In this document: positions 48,645 to 57,805 of the stretch, piece after piece
Layout of the letters: each line of letters opens with the position of its first letter
How positions within the stretch are numbered: position 1 is the first letter of the stretch
DNA from: Alishewanella tabrizica
Lineage (GTDB): Bacteria > Pseudomonadota > Gammaproteobacteria > Enterobacterales > Alteromonadaceae
Assembly: GCF_014652375.1 (NCBI RefSeq)
Contig: NZ_BMYR01000001.1
Span: 110,292-174,291 of the forward strand
Direction of reading: 5' to 3'
Length of the DNA: 64,000 bases
Made by a program: the position numbers and the translations under genes
Notes under the pieces: generated by a model
The model's input: only the letters and a program-made list of their open reading frames with translations
What the model was told of the DNA's origin: nothing
The model's database searches: none

Positions 48645-50594
48645 ATGTTTTTGCGCACACCACCCCTTACTGCTGCCCTGCTCAGTCTGGCACTGCTTTA
48701 CAGCGCAAGTGCCGCTACCCATGCAAAAGAGAATGCAATTGCCAGTGCAAAAGAAAGCATCGCTAGCAGCGAAAAAGACAGCACAGCCAGTAGTGCGAAA
48801 AAGAGTATCGCTAGCGATAGTTATACTTACGCCAATTTGCACGATGTGCGTGTTAGCCATGTTTATCTTGATCTTACTGTCGACTTTGCCAATAACGCCC
48901 TCACAGGATTTGCAGACTTAACCCTAGATTGGCAACAACAAGATGCCGACACGATACTGTTAGATACGCGCGATTTAACCATTAAACAGGTGTATGCCCG
49001 CCGCGTCGACGGCCAATGGCGAAAGGTGTCTTTTGAACTGGCAGAACGCCATGCAGTTCTGGGCAGTAAATTGACCATTAAACCGGGCTTTCAAACTCAA
49101 ACATTACGCATTCACTATCAATCTCAGCCGCAAGCCTCTGGCTTACAGTGGCTGACTAAAGAACAAACTGCCAGTAAAAACCAGCCCTTTATGTTTAGTC
49201 AAAATCAGGCAATTCATGCCAGAAGTTGGATCCCAATTCAGGATAGCCCGGCCGTCCGCCTTACGTATAGTGCCCGTATTCAAACCGATAAAGACGTATT
49301 AGCGGTAATGAGTGCGCCCACTGAACCTGGCACAGCGCGCACCGGTGATTATCGCTTTACCATGCCGCACGCGATACCGCCCTATTTGCTGGCTATTGCC
49401 GTTGGCGATTTAGAATTTAAAGCAATGAGTGCGCAAACCGGTGTTTATGCCGAGCCTTATATTTTGGAGGCGGCAGCCAAGGAGTTTGCCAGTACCCAGC
49501 AAATGATTGATGTTACCGAACCGCTGTATGGTGATTATCGTTGGGGCCGCTATGATTTACTGATTTTACCGCCAAGTTTCCCCTTTGGCGGTATGGAAAA
49601 TCCGGTATTGTCCTTTATTACGCCCACAGTAATTGCCGGCGATGGCAGCCTGGTTAATTTAATTGCCCACGAGCTAGCCCATTCTTGGTCGGGCAATTTA
49701 GTCACTAACGCGACCTGGCAAGATTTGTGGTTAAACGAAGGTTTTACCTCCTATGTCGAAAACCGCATTATGGAGCAGGTGTTTGGGGTGGATCGCGCCA
49801 TTATGGAGCAAGCGTTGTCGGTACAAGATCTTAAACAAGAACTGCAAAGCATAGACGCCGATGATAGCCGCTTATTTCTGGATTTAAAAGGCCGCGATCC
49901 TGACGATGCCTTTAGCGGTGTGCCCTATACCAAGGGCCAGTTATTCTTAATGTTTCTGGAAAAACGCTTTGGCCGTGAGGTGTTTGATCCTTTTGTAAAA
50001 AAATACTTCGATGATCATTCCTTTAAAAGTATTACCACCGCAGAGTTTGAGCGCTATTTAGCCGCAAACTTACTCGACCAACATCCTGGCAAAGTCAGCA
50101 GCGAAGAAGTCAACGAATGGATCCATGGCCGTGGCTTGCCTGCTTCTTCGCCTAACCCGCAATCAGATGCATTTTTAAGGGTGCAGCAACATAGCAATGC
50201 CTGGCTCTCTGGGTTAAGTACGCTGAGCGAGCTGCCAACCACAGCGTGGACAGTACATGAGTGGCTATTTTTTCTTAACAACTTGCCGTTAAACATTACG
50301 CCAACCCAATTACAGCAGTTAGATCAGGCGTTTAATTTAACCCACTCTAGTAATAGCGAAATCGCCCATGCTTGGTATTTGTTGGCGCTAAAAACTGGCT
50401 ATCGTCAGGTATTACCGGCGCTGGAACAGTACTTAATCAGCATTGGTCGGCGTAAGCTGATCTTGCCATTATATCGCCAGCTAGCCAGCACCCCAGAAGG
50501 CTTGGCGTTTGCCCGCAAGGTGTATCAACAAGCCCGCCCTGGCTATCATCCGTTAGCCCAAGGCAGTGTGGATGAGATGCTAAAAGCAGATTAA
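48645..50594 (+). CDS. M1-family metallo-aminopeptidase, secreted
   Basis: A zinc aminopeptidase resembling the leukotriene A4 hydrolase/aminopeptidase group. After the signal peptide comes an odd Ala/Ser/Lys stretch (ASAKESIAS, SEKDSTAS, SAKKSIAS; residues ~32-57). The peptidase core has GGMENPVLSF, the zinc motif HELAHSWSGN and the third ligand in NEGFTSYVE. A C-terminal helical domain completes the 649 aa. Confidence 0.93.
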   Translation: MFLRTPPLTAALLSLALLYSASAATHAKENAIASAKESIASSEKDSTASSAKKSIASDSYTYANLHDVRVSHVYLDLTVDFANNALTGFADLTLDWQQQDADTILLDTRDLTIKQVYARRVDGQWRKVSFELAERHAVLGSKLTIKPGFQTQTLRIHYQSQPQASGLQWLTKEQTASKNQPFMFSQNQAIHARSWIPIQDSPAVRLTYSARIQTDKDVLAVMSAPTEPGTARTGDYRFTMPHAIPPYLLAIAVGDLEFKAMSAQTGVYAEPYILEAAAKEFASTQQMIDVTEPLYGDYRWGRYDLLILPPSFPFGGMENPVLSFITPTVIAGDGSLVNLIAHELAHSWSGNLVTNATWQDLWLNEGFTSYVENRIMEQVFGVDRAIMEQALSVQDLKQELQSIDADDSRLFLDLKGRDPDDAFSGVPYTKGQLFLMFLEKRFGREVFDPFVKKYFDDHSFKSITTAEFERYLAANLLDQHPGKVSSEEVNEWIHGRGLPASSPNPQSDAFLRVQQHSNAWLSGLSTLSELPTTAWTVHEWLFFLNNLPLNITPTQLQQLDQAFNLTHSSNSEIAHAWYLLALKTGYRQVLPALEQYLISIGRRKLILPLYRQLASTPEGLAFARKVYQQARPGYHPLAQGSVDEMLKAD

Positions 50595-51790
50595 ACAATA
50601 ACGGTTAATAAGCCACCCACCATGGCGCCCGCCAGCACTAATTGCCAAGCTGGCCGGCGCCAGAATTGCAGCGCGATAAATCCGATAAGCGCTAATGCCA
50701 AATCGACCGGACCAAAAATACTGCTTAGCCAAATCGGCTGATACAGTGCCGCCAATAAAATACCGGTAACACTGGCCCCGACCCCAGCCATTAACCGGTT
50801 AATCTTGGCTGAACTGCGTAATTTCTGCCAATACGGTAGCACTGCCGCCAAGACTAAAAACGACGGTAGAAAAATAGCTAAAAGCGCTAATACTCCGCCA
50901 GTTATACCCGTTATAGACCCATTGGCAGAAGCCCCTAAAAACGCAGCAAAGGTAAAAAGTGGTCCTGGCACAGCTTGCGCTGCAGCATAACCCGCTAAAA
51001 AAGTATCAGCATCCACTAACCCACTTGGCACCACTTCAGCTTGCAGCAAGGGCAGCACCACATGACCGCCACCAAATACCAAGGCGCCAGCACGATAAAA
51101 GGTATCAAAGAGTTGTAGCGCTGCAACAGGATAAAGCTGGCTGAACAGGGGTAAACCAAACAACAACAATAAAAATATCAGGCCAAAGATGTTAGCGGTA
51201 GTGAAGGAAAATTTAACGGGTAGATGACTACCGCTCGATGCAGATTCTGGCGCTAAATACAGATACCCCAGCAGCGCTCCTAACAAAATAACCGTAGGCT
51301 GCAGCCAAACCATCGGCAGCAGTAAAATCAGCACCGCACTTAGCGTCATAATGCTGACTTTGGCCGGCGTATTACATAGCGTTTTGGCCATACCCCATAC
51401 CGCATGCGCTACCACCGCAACCGCCACCAGCTTTAGGCCATGTAACACGCCTTGGGTTAATGCACTTTGCAGTAACGGTAGGCTTAAGCTAAACAAAATC
51501 AAGAGCAGTGCAGATGGCAGAGTAAAGCCTAACCAGGCCGCTAACGCACCGCGATAATGGCCACGCAATAAGCCAATCGCTAAACCAACCTGGCTACTAG
51601 CCGGGCCTGGCAAGAATTGGCACAGTGCAACCAATTCAGCATAATCACGCTCTGAGAGCCATTTGCGTTTTTCCACAAACTCGGTACGAAAGTACCCCAG
51701 ATGTGCTACCGGGCCACCGAAGGAGGTCAGGCCAAGCACTAAAAATATTCGGAATAAACTCCAGAAGCTGCTGTGTGGTGTCTCGGTCAT
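50591..51790 (-). CDS. chrA: Chromate ion transporter ChrA (two-domain)
   Basis: A CHR-family transporter with two homologous halves, each with the family motif (LTSFGGPVAHLGYF...CQFLPGPASSQVGLAIG and FGGGHVVLPLLQAEVV...AAQAVPGPLFTFAAFLG). These proteins confer chromate resistance or sulfate-related transport. I start at the ATG at 51790 (MTETPHSSFWSLFR, 399 aa). The longer frame from 51871 begins with GTG inside a repeat. Its stop overlaps that of the convergent peptidase gene by 4 bp. Confidence 0.9.
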   Translation of the reverse strand: MTETPHSSFWSLFRIFLVLGLTSFGGPVAHLGYFRTEFVEKRKWLSERDYAELVALCQFLPGPASSQVGLAIGLLRGHYRGALAAWLGFTLPSALLLILFSLSLPLLQSALTQGVLHGLKLVAVAVVAHAVWGMAKTLCNTPAKVSIMTLSAVLILLLPMVWLQPTVILLGALLGYLYLAPESASSGSHLPVKFSFTTANIFGLIFLLLLFGLPLFSQLYPVAALQLFDTFYRAGALVFGGGHVVLPLLQAEVVPSGLVDADTFLAGYAAAQAVPGPLFTFAAFLGASANGSITGITGGVLALLAIFLPSFLVLAAVLPYWQKLRSSAKINRLMAGVGASVTGILLAALYQPIWLSSIFGPVDLALALIGFIALQFWRRPAWQLVLAGAMVGGLLTVIV

Positions 51791-52234
51791 AGGGTTAATC
51801 GCTATTTTCTCGTTTAATACTGTTGGCTCTTTGTGATCGTCTTGATCTGAGCATCCGGCGGCTAAACGCACCTAACAACTCAGTGCCGTTGCGCTTATCT
51901 TTTCGTTGCTAATACTTAAAGTTACGCAGGTTCAAGATTGGCGCATCCGGTGGCTAAACGCGCCGTACAACTTTGCCGAGGGACGCCGTGAACCCATCCA
52001 TGGGGGCTGTTATAAACTTCATCCTGAAGTTTACCCTGCGGGCCAGCGCAAGCGCTGTTCAAATTCGTTCCCGACGAATTTGTGTTTTTCATCCATGAAA
52101 AACACGCCCTCGGTCAAAGTGTACTATGCATTTACCACCTCGTTCGATTCTTGTGCATACACAAGTGCACTTCTAGCCTGTTGCAATGCTCTAGTATTGA
52201 GCATAATGCGAGCTACCAAATAACACCTGTACAG

Positions 52235-52350
52235 CCAGGCAGCGAGCCGATATTGCTAAACAAAGCGTGTCCGGCATGGATGCCGGACAGGAGCTTACAA
52301 GGACGTATTTACAGCGTCTTTGTGTGCAATATCGGCTGCAAGCAGCCTGG
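52235..52350. repeat. 116-nt long hairpin element
   Basis: The outer arms CCAGGC...GCCGATATTGC pair with GCAATATCGGC...GCCTGG. Inside are ACAAAG/CTTTGT and a small hairpin TGTCCGGCATGGATGCCGGACA (split as TGTCCGG and CCGGACA around CATGGATG). It is the same family as 52689 and the 59-kb array. Confidence 0.85.
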
Positions 52351-52688
52351 CGTTTCGATTTAACCTATCTATTAGAACGCCTCGTCTACCAGGTGAAAAA
52401 ACTCTCCAAGGGCTTTGCGCCGATTTTGAATCCGCTGTTACTTAAAGTTACGCAGGTTTGAGATTAGCGCATCCGGTGGCTAAACGCGCCGTACAACTTT
52501 GTCGGGACACGCTGTGAATACCTCCCTGTACGCTCTTGTTTGGCATCCATGCCAAACAGGTCCCCGAGCAAAGTGCACTATGCGTTTACCACCTTGTTCG
52601 ATTCTTGTGCATACCCAAATGCACTTCTAGTCTGCTGCAAGGCTCTGTTATTAAGTATATTGCGAGCAAGTAAATAACACCTAAAAAG

Positions 52689-52804
52689 CTAGGCAGCGAG
52701 CCTATATTGCTAAACAAAGCGTCTTTCGCATGGATGCGAAAGAGGAGCCCCCATGGAAGGGTTCACGGCGTCTTTGTGTGCAATATCGGCTGCAAGCAGC
52801 CTAG
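52689..52804. repeat. 116-nt long hairpin element
   Basis: The arms CTAGGC and GCCTAG enclose CTATATTGC/GCAATATCGG. The inner hairpin is TTTCGCATGGATGCGAAA, with a different stem but the same ATGGATG apex as its relatives. Confidence 0.85.
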
Positions 52805-52910
52805 CGTTTCGGTTTCAACTCGCCCATAGAAGCGAGCTAACCAAGTCAGCCTAAGTCTTGATGCATCCGGTGGCTAAACGCGCCGTATTAGATAGAAAGC
52901 CTCGTTAGGT

Positions 52911-54218
52911 TTAACCAACTGCCAGCATTTGCTGATGACGCTTTAACGCCCAAGTACATAACACCGCGCCTAATAACAGCAAGCCAGAGATCCACAAACA
53001 CGCCAATAAACCATAAGTCTGAAACGCCCAGCCCGACAACAAAGTTCCCACTAAGCGCCCAGCCGCATTCGCCATATAATAAAAGCCCACATCCAGCGAG
53101 ACCCCATCACGATTGGCACTGGCCACAATTAAATAGCTATGCAAGCTAGAGTTAATCGCAAACACCACGCCATATAACAGTAAGCCAAGCAACAACGACC
53201 ATAATGGCTCACCACTAAACAGCATCGCCAAACCAATTAACCAAGGCATCACACCAAGCACCAGTGCCCAATTAAGCGCAGTGCCCGCAGCCGGTGGCGC
53301 TTTTTTACTGCTGCGTGTGAGTGCTGGCGTAAAGGCCTGCATAGCGCCATACCCAATCACCCAACACGCCAGAAAAGCGCCCACGGCACTTTGTGGCCAA
53401 CCCGCGCTGGTCGAGAGGTAAATCGGTAACGCGATCACAAACCAAACATCACGCGAGGCAAATAAGAAAAACCGTGCGGCCGACAACCAATTTAAACTGG
53501 CGCTTTTCGACAGCAATTCCGTAAATTTCGGCTTAAAACTTTTTTTACCCAGATCTTTTTTCAGCAGCACTAAACTTAGGATCCACACCAGCGCCAGTGC
53601 GCCAGCCATTGCCGCCATGGCCCCCTGAAACCCCAATAAGGTTAATAGCAAACCGCCTAGGAAAAAGCCCACGCCTTTTAGCGCATTTTTAGAACCGGTT
53701 AAAATGGCCACCCATTTATACAAGGCACCTTGCGCCTCTTCCGGTAGTAGCAGCTTAATGGCGCTTTTCGCGCTCATTTTATTTAAGTCTTTGGCAATAC
53801 CCGATACCGCCTGCGCGGCCATTACCCAAATCACCGTAAGCTGTGCCGAGGGCACCAGCAACATACTTAAGGCGATGATCTGTAAAAACAGCCCGATATT
53901 CATGGTTTTGTTTAAGCCAAGCCGAGCGCCCAGCCAACCACCGGTCAGGTTAGTGACGATGCCAAAAAACTCATAAAACAAGAACAGCGACGCAATAGCC
54001 AGTGGCGAGTAACCCAACTGATAAAAGTGCAGTACTATCAACATCCGTAGTGCACCGTCGGTCAGGGTAAAAGCCCAGTAATTGAAGGTGACTACCAGAT
54101 ATTGTTTAACGTCGCTACTCAAGCCCGGTTTTTGCGGCCCCGGCTTAGCCTGCCCTGACTTTTCTGCCGTTGAAAGCCCAGACTGTGCTGACACGCTAGT
54201 TTTTGGCGTCTTTGCCAT
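52911..54218 (-). CDS. arsJ: Organoarsenical efflux transporter ArsJ
   Basis: ArsJ is a major-facilitator exporter of 1-arseno-3-phosphoglycerate, which breaks down to arsenate outside. The 435-aa protein has about 12 membrane helices after a Lys/Pro/Gln-rich N-terminus, with VTFNYWAFTLTDGALRMLIV and GIAKDLNKMSAKSAIKLL typical of ArsJ. It follows a GAPDH gene, the partner that makes its substrate. AGGAA precedes the ATG. An imperfect hairpin lies in the 71-bp gap after gapdh. Confidence 0.92.
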   Translation of the reverse strand: MAKTPKTSVSAQSGLSTAEKSGQAKPGPQKPGLSSDVKQYLVVTFNYWAFTLTDGALRMLIVLHFYQLGYSPLAIASLFLFYEFFGIVTNLTGGWLGARLGLNKTMNIGLFLQIIALSMLLVPSAQLTVIWVMAAQAVSGIAKDLNKMSAKSAIKLLLPEEAQGALYKWVAILTGSKNALKGVGFFLGGLLLTLLGFQGAMAAMAGALALVWILSLVLLKKDLGKKSFKPKFTELLSKSASLNWLSAARFFLFASRDVWFVIALPIYLSTSAGWPQSAVGAFLACWVIGYGAMQAFTPALTRSSKKAPPAAGTALNWALVLGVMPWLIGLAMLFSGEPLWSLLLGLLLYGVVFAINSSLHSYLIVASANRDGVSLDVGFYYMANAAGRLVGTLLSGWAFQTYGLLACLWISGLLLLGAVLCTWALKRHQQMLAVG

Positions 54219-54289
54219 GATGTTCCTGCCTTAAGCAAACCGACAGCGCGCTGCGAAAGCAAGCACTGCCGGTTTTTTCTTTGTATGGC

Positions 54290-55294
54290 TTAGTCCGCCA
54301 AACCCACTAATTTAGCCAATTCCACGGTGCGGTTAGCATAGCCCCACTCGTTATCGTACCACGCATAGATTTTCACCTGTGTGCCATTGATAACCATGGT
54401 CGATAAGGCATCAATAATGCTAGAGCGTGGATCAGTTTTATAATCAACCGACACCAATGGCCGGCTTTCATAGCCCAAAATACCGGCTAACTCGCCTTCT
54501 GCCGCGGCTTTGAGCATGGCATTCACTTCTTCAGCACTGGTAGCACGTTCCACTTCAAATACGCAGTCGGTTAACGACGCATTGGCCAGCGGCACCCGCA
54601 CCGCATGACCATTTAAGCGGCCTTTAAGCTCTGGGAAAATTTCAGTAATTGCCGTCGCGGAACCGGTGGTGGTGGGAATTAAACTGGCACCACAGGCACG
54701 AGCACGACGTAAGTCTTTATGCGGGGTATCTAAAATAGATTGCGTGTTGGTTAAATCATGAATAGTGGTAATAGAGCCGTGCTTAATACCCAGCTGTTCG
54801 TGAATCACTTTCACGACGGGTGCTAAACAATTCGTGGTGCAACTGGCCGCCGTCACAATGCGATGCTCAGCGGCGTTAAATAGCTGCTGGTTAACGCCCA
54901 TCACCACGTTCAGCACGCCGGCTTCTTTTACCGGCGCACTCACAACAACCCGTTTTACGCCCTGATCTAAATAGCCTTGTAACACCGCTTTGCTTTTCAT
55001 TTTACCCGAGGCTTCAATTACGATATCACAACCCGACCAATCGGTATCCACGATGGCTTTATTGGCCGTGACCTTGATACTTTTACCCTTGATCAGCATG
55101 GTTTCGCCTTCGGCCAGCGCTTCGTGCTGCCAACGGCCATGTACCGAGTCAAAATTTAGCAAATGGGCAAAGGTGGCAGCATCGGCTGCCGGATCGTTAA
55201 TCTGCACAAATTCAAATTCTGGCCAGTCAAAGGCGGCGCGCAGTGCTAAACGGCCGATACGACCGAAGCCGTTGATTCCAACTTTAATGGTCAT
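54290..55294 (-). CDS. gapdh: ArsJ-associated glyceraldehyde-3-phosphate dehydrogenase
   Basis: In ars operons this enzyme uses arsenate in place of phosphate to make 1-arseno-3-phosphoglycerate for ArsJ. It has the NAD-binding GFGRIGR (residues 9-15) and the catalytic Cys152 in SCTTNCLAP. At 334 aa it is full length. It lies 4 bp after the phosphatase gene. Position in the ars operon, not sequence alone, sets it apart from glycolytic GAPDH. Confidence 0.92.
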   Translation of the reverse strand: MTIKVGINGFGRIGRLALRAAFDWPEFEFVQINDPAADAATFAHLLNFDSVHGRWQHEALAEGETMLIKGKSIKVTANKAIVDTDWSGCDIVIEASGKMKSKAVLQGYLDQGVKRVVVSAPVKEAGVLNVVMGVNQQLFNAAEHRIVTAASCTTNCLAPVVKVIHEQLGIKHGSITTIHDLTNTQSILDTPHKDLRRARACGASLIPTTTGSATAITEIFPELKGRLNGHAVRVPLANASLTDCVFEVERATSAEEVNAMLKAAAEGELAGILGYESRPLVSVDYKTDPRSSIIDALSTMVINGTQVKIYAWYDNEWGYANRTVELAKLVGLAD

Positions 55295-55297
55295 TAA

Positions 55298-55801
55298 TTA
55301 ATCCTTCTGTGATGCGCTGGGTAGCGCCTGAAAATAGTCAACATGCGGCGGCAGGCTTAACGCTTTTGGCCGGATTTGTTTAATAAGACTAAGAATCTGC
55401 GCTTTATCGACACCTTGCTCAGCTAGCAATTGTGCTGCAGCCAATGACGTACGACCAGACCCGCCTTTGCAGTGAATGGCTACAGTATGTTGTTGTTCAA
55501 GTAACTGCTTAAGCGCGGGGCCAGCACTGTGCCAAGCTTGCTGAAACGCGTCGCCGGGCGCGCAGTCGTCTTCTATTGGGCAATAGAACCACTGTAGGTC
55601 GGCAGAGGCACATTGCTGCGCTAAATCCGTTACATTAAGGGCGGCAAGTTCGCTATGCGGTGTTAGTGTTAGCACCGCTTTAGCCCCTGCTTGCTTAAGT
55701 GTGGCCAAGGCATCGGCGACTGAGGTCTCTTTTGTACCAGGGCAAGGCGTAAATAATAAGGCTGCATTATCAAGTTGCAGGACATCATAAGGGTGTGACA
55801 T
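55298..55801 (-). CDS. CX5R protein phosphatase in the arsenic operon
   Basis: A small cysteine phosphatase of the dual-specificity/CDKN3-like type. The active site is HCKGGSGRTS (Cys111 to Arg117), preceded by a possible general acid in the EDDCAPGD loop. I start at the ATG at 55801 (MSHPYDVLQL, 167 aa), which has GGAG 7 bases upstream; an earlier start would include that site. Its role in arsenic handling is unknown. Confidence 0.85.
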   Translation of the reverse strand: MSHPYDVLQLDNAALLFTPCPGTKETSVADALATLKQAGAKAVLTLTPHSELAALNVTDLAQQCASADLQWFYCPIEDDCAPGDAFQQAWHSAGPALKQLLEQQHTVAIHCKGGSGRTSLAAAQLLAEQGVDKAQILSLIKQIRPKALSLPPHVDYFQALPSASQKD

Positions 55802-55831
55802 GTAGCGCTCCATTTAAATGTTTTATGTCGC

Positions 55832-56848
55832 TTAGCGTGCGTTAAACCAATGCCGAGTGCGGTTGGCAAACCACACCAGTGATAACATAACCGGTACCTC
55901 TACCAGAACACCCACAACCGTGGCTAAGGCCGCTGCTGAATGTAAGCCAAATAACGCAATGGCAACGGCGACAGCTAATTCAAAAAAATTACTGGCGCCA
56001 ATCATGCTGGCAGGGGCGGCAATTTGATGCGGTAGACGGAGTTTGCAGCCAACAAAATAGGTCAGCGCAAAAATCGCATAGGTTTGGATTAACAGCGGTA
56101 TAGCAATCATCCCAATGGCTAGCGGTTGCTGAATAATCGTTTGCGCTTGAAGCCCGAATAACAGCAAAACCGTGGCGATTAAACCCGCAATCGAAAACGG
56201 TTTAATCTGGGCTAAAAAATGTGTGAGACGAACAGGGTTTTTTGCCATGAATTGACGAGTTAATACACCCGCTATAAGTGGTAAGACAACATACAACACC
56301 ACCGACAGCAATAATGTTTGCCATGGGACAAAAATATCACTTACGCCCAGTAAAAATGCAGTGAGGGGGGCAAAGGCAAAAATAAGGATCAGATCATTTA
56401 CTGACACCTGCACCAATGTGTAGTTGGCGTCGCCTTTCGTCAGTTGGCTCCAAATAAAAACCATCGCCGTACAAGGGGCCACTCCCAGTAAAATCATCCC
56501 TGCGATATATTCTGTCGCGGTTTGTGGATCAACCCAATTAGCAAACAAGACTTTAAAAAATAACCAGCCTAATAACGCCATCGTAAAAGGCTTAATTAGC
56601 CAATTAACCACCAATGTCAGCACAATACCTGCTGGTTTTTTACCAACATCTTTTATTGCACTAAAATCAATTTGTACCATCATTGGGTAAATCATCACCC
56701 AAATAAAAACCGCGATCACCAAATTAACATGCGCAAACTCCAGCGCAGCAAGGTGCTGAAATAACGCTGGCACCGCCAGCCCACCCAGTACACCGGCTAG
56801 CATGGCCAGCGCCACCCAAAGCGTTAAATAACGTTCAAACATTCCCAT
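55832..56848 (-). CDS. acr3: Arsenite efflux permease Acr3
   Basis: Acr3 (ArsB3, bile acid/arsenite transporter superfamily) exports arsenite. The 338-aa protein has ten predicted helices and the family signature [20 protein letters not shown] with the essential Cys, plus [20 protein letters not shown]. It lies 23 bp after the ArsC-ArsR gene. Confidence 0.94.
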   Translation of the reverse strand: MGMFERYLTLWVALAMLAGVLGGLAVPALFQHLAALEFAHVNLVIAVFIWVMIYPMMVQIDFSAIKDVGKKPAGIVLTLVVNWLIKPFTMALLGWLFFKVLFANWVDPQTATEYIAGMILLGVAPCTAMVFIWSQLTKGDANYTLVQVSVNDLILIFAFAPLTAFLLGVSDIFVPWQTLLLSVVLYVVLPLIAGVLTRQFMAKNPVRLTHFLAQIKPFSIAGLIATVLLLFGLQAQTIIQQPLAIGMIAIPLLIQTYAIFALTYFVGCKLRLPHQIAAPASMIGASNFFELAVAVAIALFGLHSAAALATVVGVLVEVPVMLSLVWFANRTRHWFNAR

Positions 56849-56871
56849 AAGTCATTCGCCTTTGGTGAAAA

Positions 56872-57642
56872 TCAATTACAACATAGTTGCTCACGTAGTG
56901 GGCGATCACCCATTGCGTTAAGGTTAGCTAACAATGGCTGTATACTATGCGAAGTGGCCTGGGCAAATTGCTTTAAGCTTTCACTCATCCAGACGGGCAA
57001 ATCATCCGCTAAACGGTAGAACACCCATTGTCCTTGCCGGCGGTCTTGTAATAAGCCTGCTTTACGTAACATCGCTAAATGACGCGATATTTTGGGTTGC
57101 GTTTCATTGAGCGCTGTTGTGAGTTCACAAACACACAACTCTTGCTCCGATTGAATCAGTAACACGGTATTAAGACGGGTATCATCAGACAATAATTTAC
57201 ATAAACTGAGTGGGGTTAGTGGTTCTACTTGATGCTGTTTATCATAGAGCAGTACGAACATACTTAACCGTTCTGCCAATTCATGCAAGGTGGTTTCAAA
57301 CGCTTTAGTCGTGCCGTCTTGTTTGGGATCATTGAAATCCCAAGCCAATAAATGTTTCGCCGAAATATCATTAGCACATTCGGCCGCGGTTTTGCTACAG
57401 AGCACAATAGCATAATCAAATTGCGTTTGTTGGTGCGCACTAAGAGGTTTCGAAAACAAGCCTTCAGTGTTGATCCTATGCGAGGCAAGCACTGCCAGTG
57501 CCCGGCTGTCGGCGGTGCTAGGGTGACTACCAGCACTATAAACCTCGAAGCGATCACTGTATTTATGGCGAGCTATCGCCTCTGCCATAATAGAACGCGC
57601 TGAATTTTCGGTGCAAATAAACAGAATTTTAGCAAGCGCCAT
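56872..57642 (-). CDS. Arsenate reductase-ArsR repressor fusion protein
   Basis: One 256-aa chain carries two functions usually on separate genes. Residues 1-135 are a low-molecular-weight phosphatase-type arsenate reductase (Cys10 to Arg16 in ICTENSARS; Asp105-Pro106 in FNDPKQDG). Residues 145-225 are an ArsR winged helix, with the metal-binding Cys170-Val-Cys172 (ELCVCEL) and KISRHLAMLRKAGLL. It ends with a Cys pair (EQLCCN). It is first in the operon, behind a strong palindrome, and should repress it until arsenite binds. Confidence 0.92.
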   Translation of the reverse strand: MALAKILFICTENSARSIMAEAIARHKYSDRFEVYSAGSHPSTADSRALAVLASHRINTEGLFSKPLSAHQQTQFDYAIVLCSKTAAECANDISAKHLLAWDFNDPKQDGTTKAFETTLHELAERLSMFVLLYDKQHQVEPLTPLSLCKLLSDDTRLNTVLLIQSEQELCVCELTTALNETQPKISRHLAMLRKAGLLQDRRQGQWVFYRLADDLPVWMSESLKQFAQATSHSIQPLLANLNAMGDRPLREQLCCN

Positions 57643-57661
57643 ACTTATCTCGATTTACGCC

Positions 57662-57707
57662 TAAACATATATACCTTTTATTGTATATATGTTTATCCAT
57701 ATATCAA
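57662..57707 (-). promoter_or_regulatory. ars operon promoter and ArsR operator
   Basis: A perfect 13-bp inverted repeat TAAACATATATAC-N8-GTATATATGTTTA (57662-57674, 57683-57695) lies 20 bp before the fusion gene. On the minus strand TTGATA (57702-57707) and TACAAT (57680-57685) are 16 bp apart, so the -10 lies inside the operator. Confidence 0.75.
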
Positions 57708-57805
57708 GACGTTGACGTAAACTTCATAAAACTGTCATAATGGCGCACTCCCCAGTTGCAAGTGAACACAAGTCTTGTGTCTTGCAACGAAGAACAGAGA
57801 ACAGA

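Larger units (their letters stand above)
51851..52886. repeat. Hairpin-rich repeat cluster left of the arsenic operon
   Basis: This 1-kb stretch has no credible gene. The motif GCATCCGGYGGCTAAACGC occurs at 51851, 51943, 52469 and 52863, twice preceded by CTTAAAGTTACGCAGGTT. Between them are two 116-nt hairpins and a run of small ones: 51992-52005, 52014-52032, 52044-52057, 52060-52082 and 52082-52105. Many small hairpins carry CATCC or GGATG at the apex although the stems differ. Confidence 0.8.

Noticed and set aside
51791-51871. Longer ChrA start (GTG at 51871)
   Set aside because: The added residues are encoded by the repeat motif, and the shorter ATG start matches the family N-terminus.
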